From assembly GCF_002795845.1 (NCBI RefSeq), contig NZ_CP011797.1, forward strand, positions 519,501 to 583,500: a stretch of DNA of 64,000 bases, written 5' to 3'. The position numbers and the translations under genes are program-made. The stretch comes from Reinekea forsetii. GTDB taxonomy: Bacteria; Pseudomonadota; Gammaproteobacteria; Pseudomonadales; Natronospirillaceae. A model generated the notes under the pieces. The model was given only the letters and a program-made list of their open reading frames with translations, ran no database searches and was not told the origin of the DNA. Position 1 is the first letter of the stretch. Each line of letters starts with the position of its first letter. This document shows, in pieces, positions 1-15,953 of the stretch.

Positions 1-1
1 T

Positions 2-844
2 CTTATCTACGATGAATTGTTGGCGCAAAACTTCAGTCGCAAGGTGGTTTTGGTGGCCCTGGGTGGCGGGGTCGTCGGTGATATGACCGGCTTTGCGGCG
101 GCTAGCTATCAACGCGGTGTTGATTTTGTCCAGATACCGACCACCCTGCTTTCCCAAGTTGACTCATCGGTGGGTGGTAAGACCGGTGTGAATCATCCCT
201 TGGGTAAGAATATGATCGGTGCCTTTAAACAGCCGCTCGCGGTCTTTATTGATCCCAGTACCCTGTCGACGCTGCCGAAGAATGAGTTCGCGGCCGGTTT
301 TGCCGAGGTGATCAAACATGGCGTGATTCAGGGGGCGGACTATTTCGCCATGCTCGAGACCCGACTCGCGGACATTTTCGCGCTCGATATGAGTGCGCTG
401 ATTGAGGTTATTTCCGGCTCCTGTGCGATCAAATCCTCTGTGGTCGCCCAGGATGAAACCGAGCAGGGGCTGCGTGCCATCTTGAATTTTGGTCATACCT
501 TCGGCCATGCCATCGAAACAACCATGGGCTATGGCCAATGGTTGCATGGCGAGGCCGTCGCCGTGGGCATGGTGATGGCGACCGACCTGTCGAGCCGTCT
601 GGGTCTGATCGAACCCGCGCTGGCCGAACGTATTATCCACCTGGTCGAGCAGGCCGGTCTGCCGATACAGGCTCCGGACAAAATGACCGTAGATTCCTTT
701 CTGACCGCCATGTATCGCGATAAGAAGGTCGACGCCGGAACCCTGCGCTTGGTCTTAGTCCGGGCCCTGGGTGATGGTTTTCTGACGGCAGAATTCGACC
801 CCTCCGCATTAAAAGACACTTTAGCCGCTTTTTGTGACGGATAG
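2..844 (+). CDS. aroB: 3-dehydroquinate synthase, 5' end cut off by window
   Basis: AroB converts DAHP to 3-dehydroquinate, the second step of the shikimate pathway, in the cytoplasm using NAD and a divalent metal. The reading frame is open to the first base of the window, so the N-terminal quarter or so (roughly 85 residues by comparison with E. coli AroB) lies outside. Visible family motifs are the NAD-binding GGGVVGD segment, [21 protein letters not shown]-type substrate residues, and the metal ligands in [17 protein letters not shown] and [10 protein letters not shown]. The next gene is damX-like, as in the aroKB-damX order of many gammaproteobacteria. Identification is secure; only the start is missing. 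Confidence 0.97.
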   Translation, partial: LIYDELLAQNFSRKVVLVALGGGVVGDMTGFAAASYQRGVDFVQIPTTLLSQVDSSVGGKTGVNHPLGKNMIGAFKQPLAVFIDPSTLSTLPKNEFAAGFAEVIKHGVIQGADYFAMLETRLADIFALDMSALIEVISGSCAIKSSVVAQDETEQGLRAILNFGHTFGHAIETTMGYGQWLHGEAVAVGMVMATDLSSRLGLIEPALAERIIHLVEQAGLPIQAPDKMTVDSFLTAMYRDKKVDAGTLRLVLVRALGDGFLTAEFDPSALKDTLAAFCDG

Positions 845-921
845 TCGTCCAAGCAACTAGACAGCCAGACCTTTTGTCGTTTAAATGAACCGACGTGAAA
901 CTGAGGGCAGAAGCGGTGGAC

Positions 922-2364
922 ATGTCGGAACAAACAGAACGAATGCAGTCAATGTACCATCTTCAACACGACCCCTTTGGTGCGCTGGTGGACGCCATGG
1001 TGTTCAGTGGTGCTGGTGGGCGTTACGAAACGGCTGAAACCATTCGGCATTTACTTACCTACAGTCATCAGGACAGCTTAGTCCTGGGGCAGGCGGGTAC
1101 GGGCAAGCGAATGTTGGCACAACAGGTGCTAAAAATGCTCGAAGAGCATTGGCGTGTTGCCTGGATCGATGGGTCGGAGACCGATTCCCTGGTCGATCTA
1201 CTGCGCGAAATAGTTGGCCAGCTGGGTCTTGGCTTGCGGCTCGACGCCGACGCCGATGAATTGTTGCAACGAATTATTGAGATTACCGCAGCCCGCACCC
1301 ACAACGACGAGTCCTTTCTGATTGTTATCCAATTTGCCGACCGTCTGCCGGTCGATATCTTAGCTAAATTAAAGTTGTTACGCGGTACCGGCGAGGCATT
1401 AGAGTCGCGTGTGCGTCAACTCTGGTTATGTAACAGTCTCGATGATTTCGTCGCACCGCTCGATGAAGACGATTGGTATGCGCATCCGCTCGAAAGGTTC
1501 AATGACACCGCGGCCGAGCAGTACATCAAGGATCGACTGATTGGCGCCGGCAATGTCTCCGGCGTGCCCATCGGTGTTAAGGATATTCACCGTTTGAATC
1601 AGATGGCGGGTGGCTTGCCCGATCGGCTGAATGAATTGGCGCGCGACTACCTGATCAGTACCACCTTTAAGACTGGCGAAAAGGGTCGTTCATTTCCTTT
1701 CACCCATGTGATGGCCGGGTTGGCCGCCGTGGTGCTCGTCGTTATTGCCTATGTCTATAATGAAAGTGTTGGCGAGCGTGAGGTCGTCACCATCGTTCCC
1801 GTCGCTGTGCAGCCGATGTCGGCGGTGGAGAAGAAACTCGCCGAGGCGGTTGCAAGCGTTGAGGCCAAGCAGCAGAACCTGGTCGCAAAGGAGGAGCCGG
1901 TCGCACTGCTCGAAACGCCCATAGCCCTAGCGGACACGACGATACTCGCGCCTGTAGCCCCCGAGGCGCCGCAAGCCGCTAAGATAGTCGAACTGCCCAA
2001 GGCTGTGGTGCCGTCGGCCGAACCCCAGTCGGTTAAAGTACCGGTGAGCGTTACTAAGGTCGCTGCGGCACCGGCCAAGGCGCGGCTTTTAACGAATGGC
2101 GCTCCGGAGGCCTTTACCCAGCAACTGATCGGGGTGCGCGACAGGACCATGCTGGAACAGCTGCTACCCCAGTTTGCTGCGTTAGAGTCAGTCGATATCG
2201 TTGAGTCGGTGCACAAGGGCAAGGCCTGGTTTATCTTAATTCATGGCCAATTTGATACCAAGGAAGCGGCGCTGCAGGCTACAGCAGGGCTGCCCGCGAT
2301 ATTTAAGGATCAAACACCCTGGATTCGGACCTTTAAGTCAATTCGGACCGAAGCGGTTCGCTAG
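922..2364 (+). CDS. damX: DamX-like AAA ATPase / SPOR-domain cell-division protein
   Basis: Predicted 480-residue protein with an ExeA/AAA-type ATPase domain (Walker A GQAGTGKR at about residues 56-63), one membrane segment near 259-279, an Ala/Val/Pro-rich periplasmic linker, and a C-terminal SPOR domain (about 391-476) of the type that binds denuded peptidoglycan at the septum. In E. coli, DamX is a non-essential division protein; there the N-terminal part is shorter and cytoplasmic. I chose ATG 922, which has GGTGG just upstream. A GTG at 895 would add nine residues but has no visible ribosome-binding site. It sits 77 bases after aroB, probably in the same operon. Confidence 0.85.
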   Translation: MSEQTERMQSMYHLQHDPFGALVDAMVFSGAGGRYETAETIRHLLTYSHQDSLVLGQAGTGKRMLAQQVLKMLEEHWRVAWIDGSETDSLVDLLREIVGQLGLGLRLDADADELLQRIIEITAARTHNDESFLIVIQFADRLPVDILAKLKLLRGTGEALESRVRQLWLCNSLDDFVAPLDEDDWYAHPLERFNDTAAEQYIKDRLIGAGNVSGVPIGVKDIHRLNQMAGGLPDRLNELARDYLISTTFKTGEKGRSFPFTHVMAGLAAVVLVVIAYVYNESVGEREVVTIVPVAVQPMSAVEKKLAEAVASVEAKQQNLVAKEEPVALLETPIALADTTILAPVAPEAPQAAKIVELPKAVVPSAEPQSVKVPVSVTKVAAAPAKARLLTNGAPEAFTQQLIGVRDRTMLEQLLPQFAALESVDIVESVHKGKAWFILIHGQFDTKEAALQATAGLPAIFKDQTPWIRTFKSIRTEAVR

Positions 2365-2641
2365 CCCCGCGCAGGTCCCGCGCTCGTTCGGGCAAGCATT
2401 ACTGCCTTGAGGGCTAGCCCAGCATAGCCGGGTTTAGCCCCTCCCTCATCCTGTCAAAACCCTTTCATAGTAGGCCTCAAGATAAAAATACCCTCTTAAT
2501 ATACCGTTATAAATATTTTTCGCGCCAAGTCAATATTAGACTCAATGGTATCAATCTTATGATGTTTAGCGGTTGTGTATGAGTGGCTTGCCCCTCGGAG
2601 CAATGGCCGTAGCTGTCAAATCAGGAAAGAAGAGGGTCGAT

Positions 2642-8523
<5,882 letters not shown>

Positions 8524-8531
8524 GTCGGCCC

Positions 8532-8555
8532 TGACCCGTCCTGAAATAAGTTGAC
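8532..8555 (+). repeat. IS3-type left terminal inverted repeat
   Basis: Twenty-four bases starting TGACCCGTCCT and ending TTGAC. They match the reverse complement of 9804-9827 in the outer 11 and inner 5 bases, with a few differences between. This defines the left end of the IS. Confidence 0.9.
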
Positions 8556-8572
8556 ACCTTGGAGACTTATTT

Positions 8573-8962
8573 ATGGAATCCTGTTCTAACACAGGCCGAA
8601 AGCGCACTCAGCGTGATTACACCCTGGCCTTTAAATTGTCAGTGGTCGACCAAGTTGAAAAAGGCGAACTCACCTACAAACAGGCTCAAAAGCGCTACGG
8701 CATTCAAGGCCGATCAACCGTTTTGGTGTGGCTTCGTAAGCATGGTACCTTGGACTGGACCTCTCAACGTGTAAAACCCCTCATGAATAAAGAAACCCCA
8801 GAACAAAAAATTAAACGGCTCGAGAAAGCCCTCGAAGACAAAGAAGATTACATTTACCTGATGGATGAAACGATCAAGCGAGTCGACCAGATTAAGGGGA
8901 CCTCTTTCCGAAAAAAGTTCTTAGAGTTGTTGCCCGAGAAGCTCAAGCAAGAGGACGAATGA
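8573..8962 (+). CDS. IS3-family transposase subunit OrfA
   Basis: 129 residues. The N-terminal part is a helix-turn-helix of the IS3 OrfA type (YTLAFKLSVVDQVEKGEL, then YKQAQKRYGI). A predicted leucine-zipper/coiled-coil stretch (about residues 75-105) follows, which in this family drives OrfA-OrfB multimerisation. The stop codon overlaps the orfB start as ATGA. OrfB may therefore be made by translational coupling rather than by the slippery-heptamer frameshift of many IS3 members; I see no A-rich slippery run at the junction. Confidence 0.92.
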   Translation: MESCSNTGRKRTQRDYTLAFKLSVVDQVEKGELTYKQAQKRYGIQGRSTVLVWLRKHGTLDWTSQRVKPLMNKETPEQKIKRLEKALEDKEDYIYLMDETIKRVDQIKGTSFRKKFLELLPEKLKQEDE

Positions 8963-9777
8963 CACTGGCTCGAAGCTGTCGTTTGATAGGTATTTCTCGA
9001 CAAGCCATGTATCAAGAGCTTGCTCGAAAACGCCAAAAATCAACGGCGCTATCACCCGTACTGGACTGGGTATATACGATACGTCGTGACTTGCCGCGCT
9101 TAGGTGGCCGGAAGCTCTACCACCTTTTGCAGCCAGAGCTCCAACGGCAACAGATTAAACTGGGGCGGGATGGTTTGTTTACGCTATTAAGGCAGCATCG
9201 TCTCTTAATCATGCCGGCACGTCAGTACCGTAAAACCACGCACAGTAAGCATTGGATGCGAAAATACCCAAACCTATACCAGGGAATGGCCATTGACCGA
9301 CCAGAGCAGGCCTATGTGAGCGATATCACATACTTGGAAAGTCGAGAGGGGGTGCATTACCTCTCGTTGGTGACCGATGCGTATTCTCGAAAGATTGTAG
9401 GTCATCACGTCAGTGATGATCTGTCAGCGAAATCCGTGGTAAAGGCATTAGACCAAATGCTTATCGAACGACAGAGCAGAGAACGGGCCATTCATCATTC
9501 GGACCGAGGACTACAATACTGTTCTGAGCTATATCAATCACGCTTGGCGTCACAAGGTATCACGCCTTCAATGACCACAGGCTACGATTGTTACCAGAAT
9601 GCGTTGGCAGAGAGGATTAACGGCATTCTAAAAAACGAGTTCTTAATCCATCAATACAAAGACAAAGAGGAGCTGGAGCAGGTCGTGAAAGAGTCAATCG
9701 ATGCGTATAATCACAAACGACCGCACAGCAGTTTGGGGATGCTAACCCCAGCAAGCGTGCATGAAAAAGCCAACTGA
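8959..9777 (+). CDS. IS3-family transposase OrfB, DDE integrase domain
   Basis: 272-residue catalytic subunit with an N-terminal HTH_21-type region and an rve integrase core. The catalytic triad is D122 (YVSDITYL), D182 (HHSDRG) and E218 (ALAERINGI), giving the DD(35)E spacing typical of IS3. The C-terminus has the family YNHKRPHSSLGMLTPAS motif. The frame is full-length and undamaged. Confidence 0.95.
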   Translation: MTLARSCRLIGISRQAMYQELARKRQKSTALSPVLDWVYTIRRDLPRLGGRKLYHLLQPELQRQQIKLGRDGLFTLLRQHRLLIMPARQYRKTTHSKHWMRKYPNLYQGMAIDRPEQAYVSDITYLESREGVHYLSLVTDAYSRKIVGHHVSDDLSAKSVVKALDQMLIERQSRERAIHHSDRGLQYCSELYQSRLASQGITPSMTTGYDCYQNALAERINGILKNEFLIHQYKDKEELEQVVKESIDAYNHKRPHSSLGMLTPASVHEKAN

Positions 9778-9803
9778 GATGCTCAGTTGGCTCAATAAAA
9801 ACC

Positions 9804-9827
9804 GTCAACATATATTAGGACGGGTCA
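9804..9827 (-). repeat. IS3-type right terminal inverted repeat
   Basis: The reverse complement begins TGACCCGTCCT and contains TTGAC at the inner end, pairing with 8532-8555. It marks the right end of the element, ending in CA on the plus strand. Confidence 0.9.
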
Positions 9828-9868
9828 CATTAGCGCTTCAGGTGCCGCTTCAGCGACGCCATCAAGAG

Positions 9869-10456
9869 TCACTCCGGCGTCTCGTGCGTGCGCGTCTGGG
9901 TGAGCAAATGTTCGATAAAGAGGTCTAATGTGTCGACAAAAAGATTGGTCTGATGCACGGCCACCAGGCTGTGTTCGACCATTGGATTGTCGAAGCGAAT
10001 GCGTTTGGCCATGCCCGAGAGCGCTTGCTGAATGCCAACCGAACTGGCATAGCTGACAAACCAATCCTGTTGCGTCATCCAAAACAGAGTTCGCTCAAAG
10101 CGTGGCGACCAGGTCAGTTCGTCGAAACGCTGTAATTGGTGATACGCGTTCTCGGCAAAGGCTGGTAGGGCCAAGGCGTGGTAGCGCGCCCAGTGCTGGG
10201 CCAGGTGATGATCCAACATCATGTCGATAACAATCGGCGTGGTCTTGCGAAATACCGGCCGCAGCTCGATCCGCAAGGGCTCCAAGAGCGGGTGATGATC
10301 GGTAGTCTTATCGATCCATTGGTGCCGATCGAAGTGCTGCAAAAACCCCGCTGAGCAAGTCGATGGCTCTGGACGCCGGGCAAAGTCGGGCCACAGGCTG
10401 CCAGCCAGCGCGGCGGGAGTGTCGTCGGAAAACAAGCAATGGCCTAAAAAGTTCAT
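9869..10456 (-). CDS. acpH: acyl carrier protein phosphodiesterase family protein
   Basis: 195 residues, matching the AcpH (DUF479) family in length. The N-terminal MNFLGHCLFSDD, the LWPDFARR segment, H-rich FLQHFDRHQWIDKTTDHHP and IDMMLDHHLAQHW are family features; the conserved His/Asp residues bind metal. AcpH removes 4'-phosphopantetheine from holo-ACP, although the physiological role is debated. It is transcribed divergently from hemE with 74 bases between. The 3' end lies 41 bases from the right end of the IS and looks intact. Confidence 0.8.
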   Translation of the reverse strand: MNFLGHCLFSDDTPAALAGSLWPDFARRPEPSTCSAGFLQHFDRHQWIDKTTDHHPLLEPLRIELRPVFRKTTPIVIDMMLDHHLAQHWARYHALALPAFAENAYHQLQRFDELTWSPRFERTLFWMTQQDWFVSYASSVGIQQALSGMAKRIRFDNPMVEHSLVAVHQTNLFVDTLDLFIEHLLTQTRTHETPE

Positions 10457-10495
10457 CGTAGGTGCAAGATCATCGTAACGAGAGCGAACAGCCAG

Positions 10496-10501
10496 TATAA
10501 T
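10496..10501 (+). promoter_or_regulatory. possible -10 box for hemE
   Basis: A perfect TATAAT lies 29 bases before the hemE start in the short acpH-hemE divergent gap. No good -35 hexamer is seen at 16-18 bases upstream, so this is only a candidate. Confidence 0.35.
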
Positions 10502-10530
10502 GCTTCGATATTGAAATAAGGGGAAAAACA

Positions 10531-11595
10531 GTGACAGAATTGAAAAACGACCGGTTTCTACGCGCGCTGATGCGTCAACCCGTTGACCGCACGCCGGTCT
10601 GGATGATGCGCCAGGCCGGACGTTACTTGCCCGAATACCGTGCCACTCGGGCCCAAGCCGGAGATTTTCTCAGCCTGTGTAAAAATGCTCAGCTGGCCTG
10701 TGATGTCACCCTGCAGCCCTTAGAGCGTTATCCGCTCGACGCGGCGATCCTCTTTTCCGACATTCTCACGGTGCCGGACGCCATGGGCTTGGGACTCTAT
10801 TTCGAAGCGGGCGAGGGGCCGAAATTCCGGCAGACCATCCGCAGTGAGAAAGATCTGGCCTTGCTCTCGACGCCGAAGATGGACGATGAACTCGGCTATG
10901 TTATGAACGCCGTGCGCACCATTCGCCACGAACTCAACGGACGCGCGCCGCTGATCGGCTTTACCGGCAGCCCCTGGACCCTAGCGACCTATATGATCGA
11001 GGGCGGTGGCAGCAAAGACTTCCGCCATTGCAAGGCGATGGCCTATAGCCAGCCCGAGGTGCTGCACGAACTGTTACGGCAACTGGCGCTGGTGGTCACC
11101 GACTATCTTAACGCGCAGATCGAAGCGGGTGCCCAGGTGGTGCAAATTTTTGACTCATGGGGCGGCGCGCTCGGCCATAAGGCCTATGAAGAGTTTTCGC
11201 TCGACTACATGAAACAGATCATCTCTGGCCTTAAGCGTGAACATCAGGGCCGCAAGGTTCCGGTGATCCTTTTTACCAAGGGCGGTGGCCAATGGCTCGA
11301 TGTGATGGCCGACAGTGGTGCCGATGCCCTCGGACTGGATTGGACCACCTCCTTGAGCACGGCGCGCGCTCAGGTCGGTGATCGGGTCGCCTTGCAGGGC
11401 AATATGGATCCGAGCGTGCTCTATGCCAGCCCAGATCGTATCCGCGCTGAAGTGGATCGGATTCTGGCTGAATATGGCAGCGGCAACGGTCATATCTTTA
11501 ATCTTGGCCACGGTATCCATCAGTTTGTTGACCCAGCCCATGCCGGCGCCTTCGTCGAGGCGGTGGTCGAACTCTCGCCCAAGTACCACCGCTAG
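10531..11595 (+). CDS. hemE: uroporphyrinogen decarboxylase
   Basis: 354 residues. HemE decarboxylates the four acetate side chains of uroporphyrinogen III to give coproporphyrinogen III in the cytoplasm, and is cofactor-free. Diagnostic motifs are the substrate-binding [11 protein letters not shown] near residue 28, the catalytic Asp in [13 protein letters not shown], and [13 protein letters not shown]. The start is GTG 10531, preceded by aagggga at good spacing. Its position after gltBD follows the Pseudomonas order, here interrupted by the IS and acpH. Confidence 0.97.
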   Translation: MTELKNDRFLRALMRQPVDRTPVWMMRQAGRYLPEYRATRAQAGDFLSLCKNAQLACDVTLQPLERYPLDAAILFSDILTVPDAMGLGLYFEAGEGPKFRQTIRSEKDLALLSTPKMDDELGYVMNAVRTIRHELNGRAPLIGFTGSPWTLATYMIEGGGSKDFRHCKAMAYSQPEVLHELLRQLALVVTDYLNAQIEAGAQVVQIFDSWGGALGHKAYEEFSLDYMKQIISGLKREHQGRKVPVILFTKGGGQWLDVMADSGADALGLDWTTSLSTARAQVGDRVALQGNMDPSVLYASPDRIRAEVDRILAEYGSGNGHIFNLGHGIHQFVDPAHAGAFVEAVVELSPKYHR

Positions 11596-11768
11596 GGTGG
11601 TCAGGCCCTGGGCCCCTTTTGCCGCAGCAGTCGGTAGCGGGCCCAGATACGCCTAAATGCAGCCAAATGCTCCTGTACCGCATTGTCATCTGCGGACGAA
11701 ATTGCGACACTAGCCGCTTGAGCTCGAACTCACCCAGTTAATTGATTGATTTAAAACAGGTTCTTTGC

Positions 11769-14009
11769 ATGTCTGACCAAAGCCCCGATTACCTCGAAAC
11801 CATGTCGCTGAGCAACTTCACCGAAAAGGCTTACCTGGATTATTCCATGTACGTCATTCTGGACCGTGCCTTGCCACACGTCGGTGATGGTCTGAAACCG
11901 GTTCAGCGGCGCATCATCTATGCCATGAGCGAACTCGGGCTTAAGTACACGGCCAAATACAAGAAATCAGCGCGTACGGTCGGCGACGTCTTGGGTAAGT
12001 ATCACCCGCACGGTGACAGTGCCTGTTATGAAGCCATGGTCTTGATGGCACAACCCTTTTCTTACCGTTATCCGCTGGTTGACGGCCAGGGTAATTGGGG
12101 TTCACCCGACGATCCGAAATCCTTTGCCGCGATGCGGTACACCGAGTCTCGACTGCACAAACATGCCCAACTGCTTCTAGAAGAGCTGGGTCAGGGTACC
12201 GTGAATTGGACGCCCAACTTCGATGGCACCATGGACGAGCCGGTGGTGCTGCCAGCCCGCTTGCCGCACGTCTTGCTCAACGGTACCACCGGTATCGCGG
12301 TCGGCATGGCGACCGATATTCCGCCGCACAACCTGCGCGAAATTGCCTCCGCCTGTGTACATCTGATCGATCAACCGGACGCCTCGGTCGCCGACCTGAT
12401 GATGCACATCAAGGGTCCTGATTTCCCGACCGGTGCCGAGCTGATTACGCCGCGCGATGAAGTGCAAAAGCTCTACGAAAGTGGCCGGGGTACCTTGCGG
12501 CTGCGCTCCAAATATATGATGGACGGCACCGATATTATTATCACCGAGCTGCCGCACCAGGTTTCGGGCTCGAAGATACTCGAACAGATCGCCGCGCAGA
12601 TGCAGGCTAAAAAATTGCCGATGGTGGCCGATCTACGCGATGAGTCGGATCATGAAAATCCAACCCGACTGGTGATCGAACCGCGCAGTAATAGAATCGA
12701 TGTTGAGGCACTTATGCAACATCTGTTTGCCAGTACCGATCTGGAAAAAACCATCCGCGTCAATCTCAATATGATTGGCATTAACGGTCGGCCGCAGGTT
12801 AAATCCTTACGCGGTATTCTCAGTGAATGGTTGGAATTCCGAACCGATACGGTGCGCCGTCGCCTGCAGCATCGGCTCGATAAGCTGCTCGCCCGCTTGC
12901 ATATTCTCGACGGTATGCTCATTGCCTATCTCAATATCGATGAAGTGATCGCCATTATTCGCACCGAAGAGAAGCCGAAAGAAGTCTTTATGTCGCGCTT
13001 TGGTTTAAGCGATATTCAAGCCGAGGCGATCCTCGAGATTAAGCTCCGTCAATTGGCCAAGCTGGAAGAAATTAAGATCCGGGCCGAGCAAGATGAATTG
13101 GCTATGGAACGAGACAAACTGGTGAAGATTCTCGGATCCGCGGCCCGCATGCGGACTCTGATCAAGAAAGAAATTCTCGCCGACGCCGAAACCTTCGGCG
13201 ACGAGCGGCGCACTGTCTTGATCAAGCGTCAGGACGCCGCGGCCTTTAGTGAAATGGACATACTGCCCAATGAAGCAGTGACCGTGGTGCTGTCTGAACG
13301 CGGTTGGTTGCGCACCGGCAAAGGGCACGAGCTGGATCCCCTGGGGCTAAGTTATAAGGCCGGTGATGCCTTTGCCTTGCTTGCGCTGGGAAAGAGTAAC
13401 CAAACCACCGTATTACTCGATTCGACCGGTCGCTCCTACGCGCTGCAAACCCACCTCTTGCCGTCGGCGCGAGGCCAGGGAGAACCCTTAACGACCAAGG
13501 TGAACCCACCACCGGGCGCGCAAATGAAGGGTCTGTTGTTGGGTAATCCGGACGATCAATACTTGCTCAGTTCCGATGCCGGCTATGGTTTTATTGCCCG
13601 CATGGCGGATATGATCAGCAAAAACAAGGCCGGCAAAGCCCTGTTGAACCTGCCAACTGGGGCGGAGGTGCTGGCCCCGGTGCCGGTCAAACAACTGGCC
13701 ACCGACTATCTGGCCTCGGTCACTAACGAAGGCCGCATGCTGGTCTTTCCGGTCCGAGACCTGCCCGAGCTGGCCAAAGGCAAGGGCAATAAGATTATTA
13801 ATGTGCCCTCGACCCGAGCGGCACTGCGCGAGGAGTTGATGATCGGTGCCGTGGTGCTGGGCGCGAGCGACACCTTGGTGATCTATGCCGGCAAGCGCAA
13901 ATTGAAACTGCGCAGTGGCGATCTTGAACATTATCTGGGTGAACGCGGCCGTCGGGGCAATAAGCTGCCGCGTGGCTTCCAAAACGTCACCGCGATCGAA
14001 ATCGAATAG
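11769..14009 (+). CDS. parC: DNA topoisomerase IV subunit A
   Basis: 746 residues. ParC is the DNA-cleaving subunit of topoisomerase IV, which decatenates daughter chromosomes with ParE (not in this window). The breakage-reunion domain has catalytic Tyr124 in AMRYTESRL. The quinolone-resistance region reads [12 protein letters not shown] with Ser84 and Glu88 (E. coli 80 and 84), the susceptible-type residues. The C-terminal beta-pinwheel is present but short. ATG 11769 is chosen over an upstream in-frame TTG (11742) because it gives the usual N-terminus. Confidence 0.96.
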   Translation: MSDQSPDYLETMSLSNFTEKAYLDYSMYVILDRALPHVGDGLKPVQRRIIYAMSELGLKYTAKYKKSARTVGDVLGKYHPHGDSACYEAMVLMAQPFSYRYPLVDGQGNWGSPDDPKSFAAMRYTESRLHKHAQLLLEELGQGTVNWTPNFDGTMDEPVVLPARLPHVLLNGTTGIAVGMATDIPPHNLREIASACVHLIDQPDASVADLMMHIKGPDFPTGAELITPRDEVQKLYESGRGTLRLRSKYMMDGTDIIITELPHQVSGSKILEQIAAQMQAKKLPMVADLRDESDHENPTRLVIEPRSNRIDVEALMQHLFASTDLEKTIRVNLNMIGINGRPQVKSLRGILSEWLEFRTDTVRRRLQHRLDKLLARLHILDGMLIAYLNIDEVIAIIRTEEKPKEVFMSRFGLSDIQAEAILEIKLRQLAKLEEIKIRAEQDELAMERDKLVKILGSAARMRTLIKKEILADAETFGDERRTVLIKRQDAAAFSEMDILPNEAVTVVLSERGWLRTGKGHELDPLGLSYKAGDAFALLALGKSNQTTVLLDSTGRSYALQTHLLPSARGQGEPLTTKVNPPPGAQMKGLLLGNPDDQYLLSSDAGYGFIARMADMISKNKAGKALLNLPTGAEVLAPVPVKQLATDYLASVTNEGRMLVFPVRDLPELAKGKGNKIINVPSTRAALREELMIGAVVLGASDTLVIYAGKRKLKLRSGDLEHYLGERGRRGNKLPRGFQNVTAIEIE

Positions 14010-14248
14010 CACAGCGCGAACGGGTCCGCCTGCCTGAGGTGGCACGGGCTTTTCTCATACGGCTCATGTCAATGCCTTAGCGGTTGGGTTCTATGCCATC
14101 TATCGGCCTGCTGAACGCTTCGCTACAGTCAATCATGCCGTTCCAGGTGCCGAGCTGAGCGGCCCTTTACCAATTAGGCGCAAAGCTCGTCGGCAACCGC
14201 CCTTGAGCGATGTTACACTGGCGGCAAAATCAACCCAAAGACCGAAAC

Positions 14249-15190
14249 ATGACCGAAACGCTGAGAATTGCTACCCGAAAAAGTCCCTTGGCCTTGTGGC
14301 AGGCCGAATTCGTCAAAGCTGAACTGCTCAAATACCATCCCGATCTGGTGGTGGAGTTGGTACTGATCAGCACCAAGGGCGACAAGATATTGGATGTCGC
14401 CCTGTCCAAGGTCGGCGGTAAAGGCCTCTTCGTGAAAGAATTGGAAGTTGCCATCACCGAAGGGCGGGCCGATATTGCCGTGCACTCCATGAAAGACGTG
14501 ACCATGCATCTGCCGGACGGCTTCGAGCTGCCGATTATCTGCGCGCGGGAACAGCCTTTCGATGCCTTTGTCAGTAACGACTTTAAACATCTCGATGACC
14601 TGCCATTGGGGGCCGTTGTCGGCACTTCGAGCCTGCGTCGTCAGGCACAATTATTGGCTCGACGGCCGGACCTGCAGATCAATTTTTTACGCGGTAACGT
14701 TGGTACCCGATTGGCCAAGCTCGATGCCGGTGAGTACCAGGCGATTCTATTGGCCAGTGCCGGTCTTATTCGCTTGGACCTAATGCAGCGCATTCGCCAC
14801 CATATCGATGCCGATTGGCTGCTACCGGCCGTCGGCCAGGGCGCCGTCGGCATCGAAACGCGCGCGCAAGATCATCGCGTGATAAAGCTGCTAGCGCCCC
14901 TGCACCATGCCCCGACGGCCTTGAGAGTGCGCGCCGAACGCGCCATGAACCGTAAACTCAATGGCGGCTGTGAGGTGCCAATCGCCGGCTACGCGACCTT
15001 GGGCAAGCACAGCATGCACCTAGAAGGTCGGGTCGGCTCGGTCGATGGCGTGACCCTGTTAAAAGCCTCGGCAGAGATCCCTTTGGTGGGCAGCGACGAG
15101 GAACAAATGCTGGCGGGCGAGCAGCTCGGTGTCGATATTGCCGACCAGTTGCTGGCCCAGGGCGCGGCGACGATTCTGGCCGCGCTCTAA
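14249..15190 (+). CDS. hemC: hydroxymethylbilane synthase (porphobilinogen deaminase)
   Basis: 313 residues. HemC polymerises four porphobilinogens into hydroxymethylbilane. It has [16 protein letters not shown] at the N-terminus, the VHSMKDV catalytic Asp loop, [12 protein letters not shown] for substrate carboxylates, and Cys241 in [10 protein letters not shown], which carries the dipyrromethane cofactor. ATG 14249 fits the family N-terminus; the open frame to 14210 is likely untranslated. It is the first gene of hemCDXY and hemD starts one base after its stop. Confidence 0.97.
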   Translation: MTETLRIATRKSPLALWQAEFVKAELLKYHPDLVVELVLISTKGDKILDVALSKVGGKGLFVKELEVAITEGRADIAVHSMKDVTMHLPDGFELPIICAREQPFDAFVSNDFKHLDDLPLGAVVGTSSLRRQAQLLARRPDLQINFLRGNVGTRLAKLDAGEYQAILLASAGLIRLDLMQRIRHHIDADWLLPAVGQGAVGIETRAQDHRVIKLLAPLHHAPTALRVRAERAMNRKLNGGCEVPIAGYATLGKHSMHLEGRVGSVDGVTLLKASAEIPLVGSDEEQMLAGEQLGVDIADQLLAQGAATILAAL

Positions 15191-15191
15191 C

Positions 15192-15950
15192 ATGCGGTTG
15201 TTGGTGCCCAAGGCAACGGCCGACCAGGCGCGCTGGCAGTCCATTGTCGAGCAGGCACCCGGATCGCTCCAGTTTGTCGATCCGTGGCGTCTGACGCCCT
15301 TGCCTGAGACGCCGAGCCAGAAGCATACTTGGTTGAATCTCGACCGCTATCAGGCCGTGCTTTGTGTCAGTGCCCAGGCGGCTCAGGCTCTGGTGCAGGC
15401 CATAGATACCTATTGGCCTCAGGCGCCGGCCGAAGTTAGCTGGTTGTGTAATGGTCCCCAGACGGCATCTGTGCTGCGCTCGGCCGGTTTAACGGCGACC
15501 CATCCGGAACGAGGCTATACTGCCGAAGACGTGCTCAGGCTGGACGTTTGCCAAGTGAAAAACGATGACAATTGGCTTATTGTCAAGGGTGTGGGCGGTC
15601 GGTTAATCTACGCCGATACCTTGACCCAACGCGGCGCTCGAGTCGACAGTATCGACGTGTATCAACGCGGGCTAATTCCGGAAGCATTGACAAAATTGGT
15701 TCAACTGGCCCCGCAGCACGATGCGATCTGGGTCAGCTCAGAGTATTTTGGCCAGCAATTATTGGCCTCTGCACCGACCTTCTGGCACGCATGGCCCGGC
15801 CAATGGTGGCTGTCATCGCCGCGTTTGGTGCAGTGGGCCCAGCGCGAAGGCTTGCAAACGATAGTGCCAGGCCAGGGTGCTACACCGGAAGCGCTTTATC
15901 AGTTAATGATGTCCGTTGCGCAGCGCAACGCCGTTCCTAAACACAGGTGA
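15192..15950 (+). CDS. hemD: uroporphyrinogen-III synthase
   Basis: 252 residues. HemD closes and inverts ring D of hydroxymethylbilane to give uroporphyrinogen III. The family is very divergent, so the call rests on size, the two-domain alternating layout with a late GATPEALYQL motif, and position directly after hemC and before hemX. ATG 15192 follows the hemC stop by one base. The longer open frame beginning within hemC (15129) is an artefact of the open frame. Confidence 0.85.
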   Translation: MRLLVPKATADQARWQSIVEQAPGSLQFVDPWRLTPLPETPSQKHTWLNLDRYQAVLCVSAQAAQALVQAIDTYWPQAPAEVSWLCNGPQTASVLRSAGLTATHPERGYTAEDVLRLDVCQVKNDDNWLIVKGVGGRLIYADTLTQRGARVDSIDVYQRGLIPEALTKLVQLAPQHDAIWVSSEYFGQQLLASAPTFWHAWPGQWWLSSPRLVQWAQREGLQTIVPGQGATPEALYQLMMSVAQRNAVPKHR

Positions 15951-15953
15951 GTT

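Larger units (their letters stand above)
8532..9827 (+). mobile_element. IS3-family insertion sequence, complete
   Basis: A 1296-bp element bounded by imperfect 24-bp terminal inverted repeats that begin TGACCCGTCCT and share an inner TTGAC, with 5'-TG...CA-3' ends. It carries two consecutive frames, orfA (HTH) and orfB (DDE integrase), which overlap by ATGA. A 9-bp stem hairpin spans the orfB stop (9770-9790). I see no target duplication: the flanks are ..ggccc and cat.. . Both frames are intact, so it may be functional or recently active. It lies between the convergent gltD and acpH genes without breaking either. Confidence 0.93.

Noticed and set aside
164-640. 158-codon minus-strand frame opposite aroB
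   Set aside because: It is a shadow of the strongly conserved aroB frame and has no family features.
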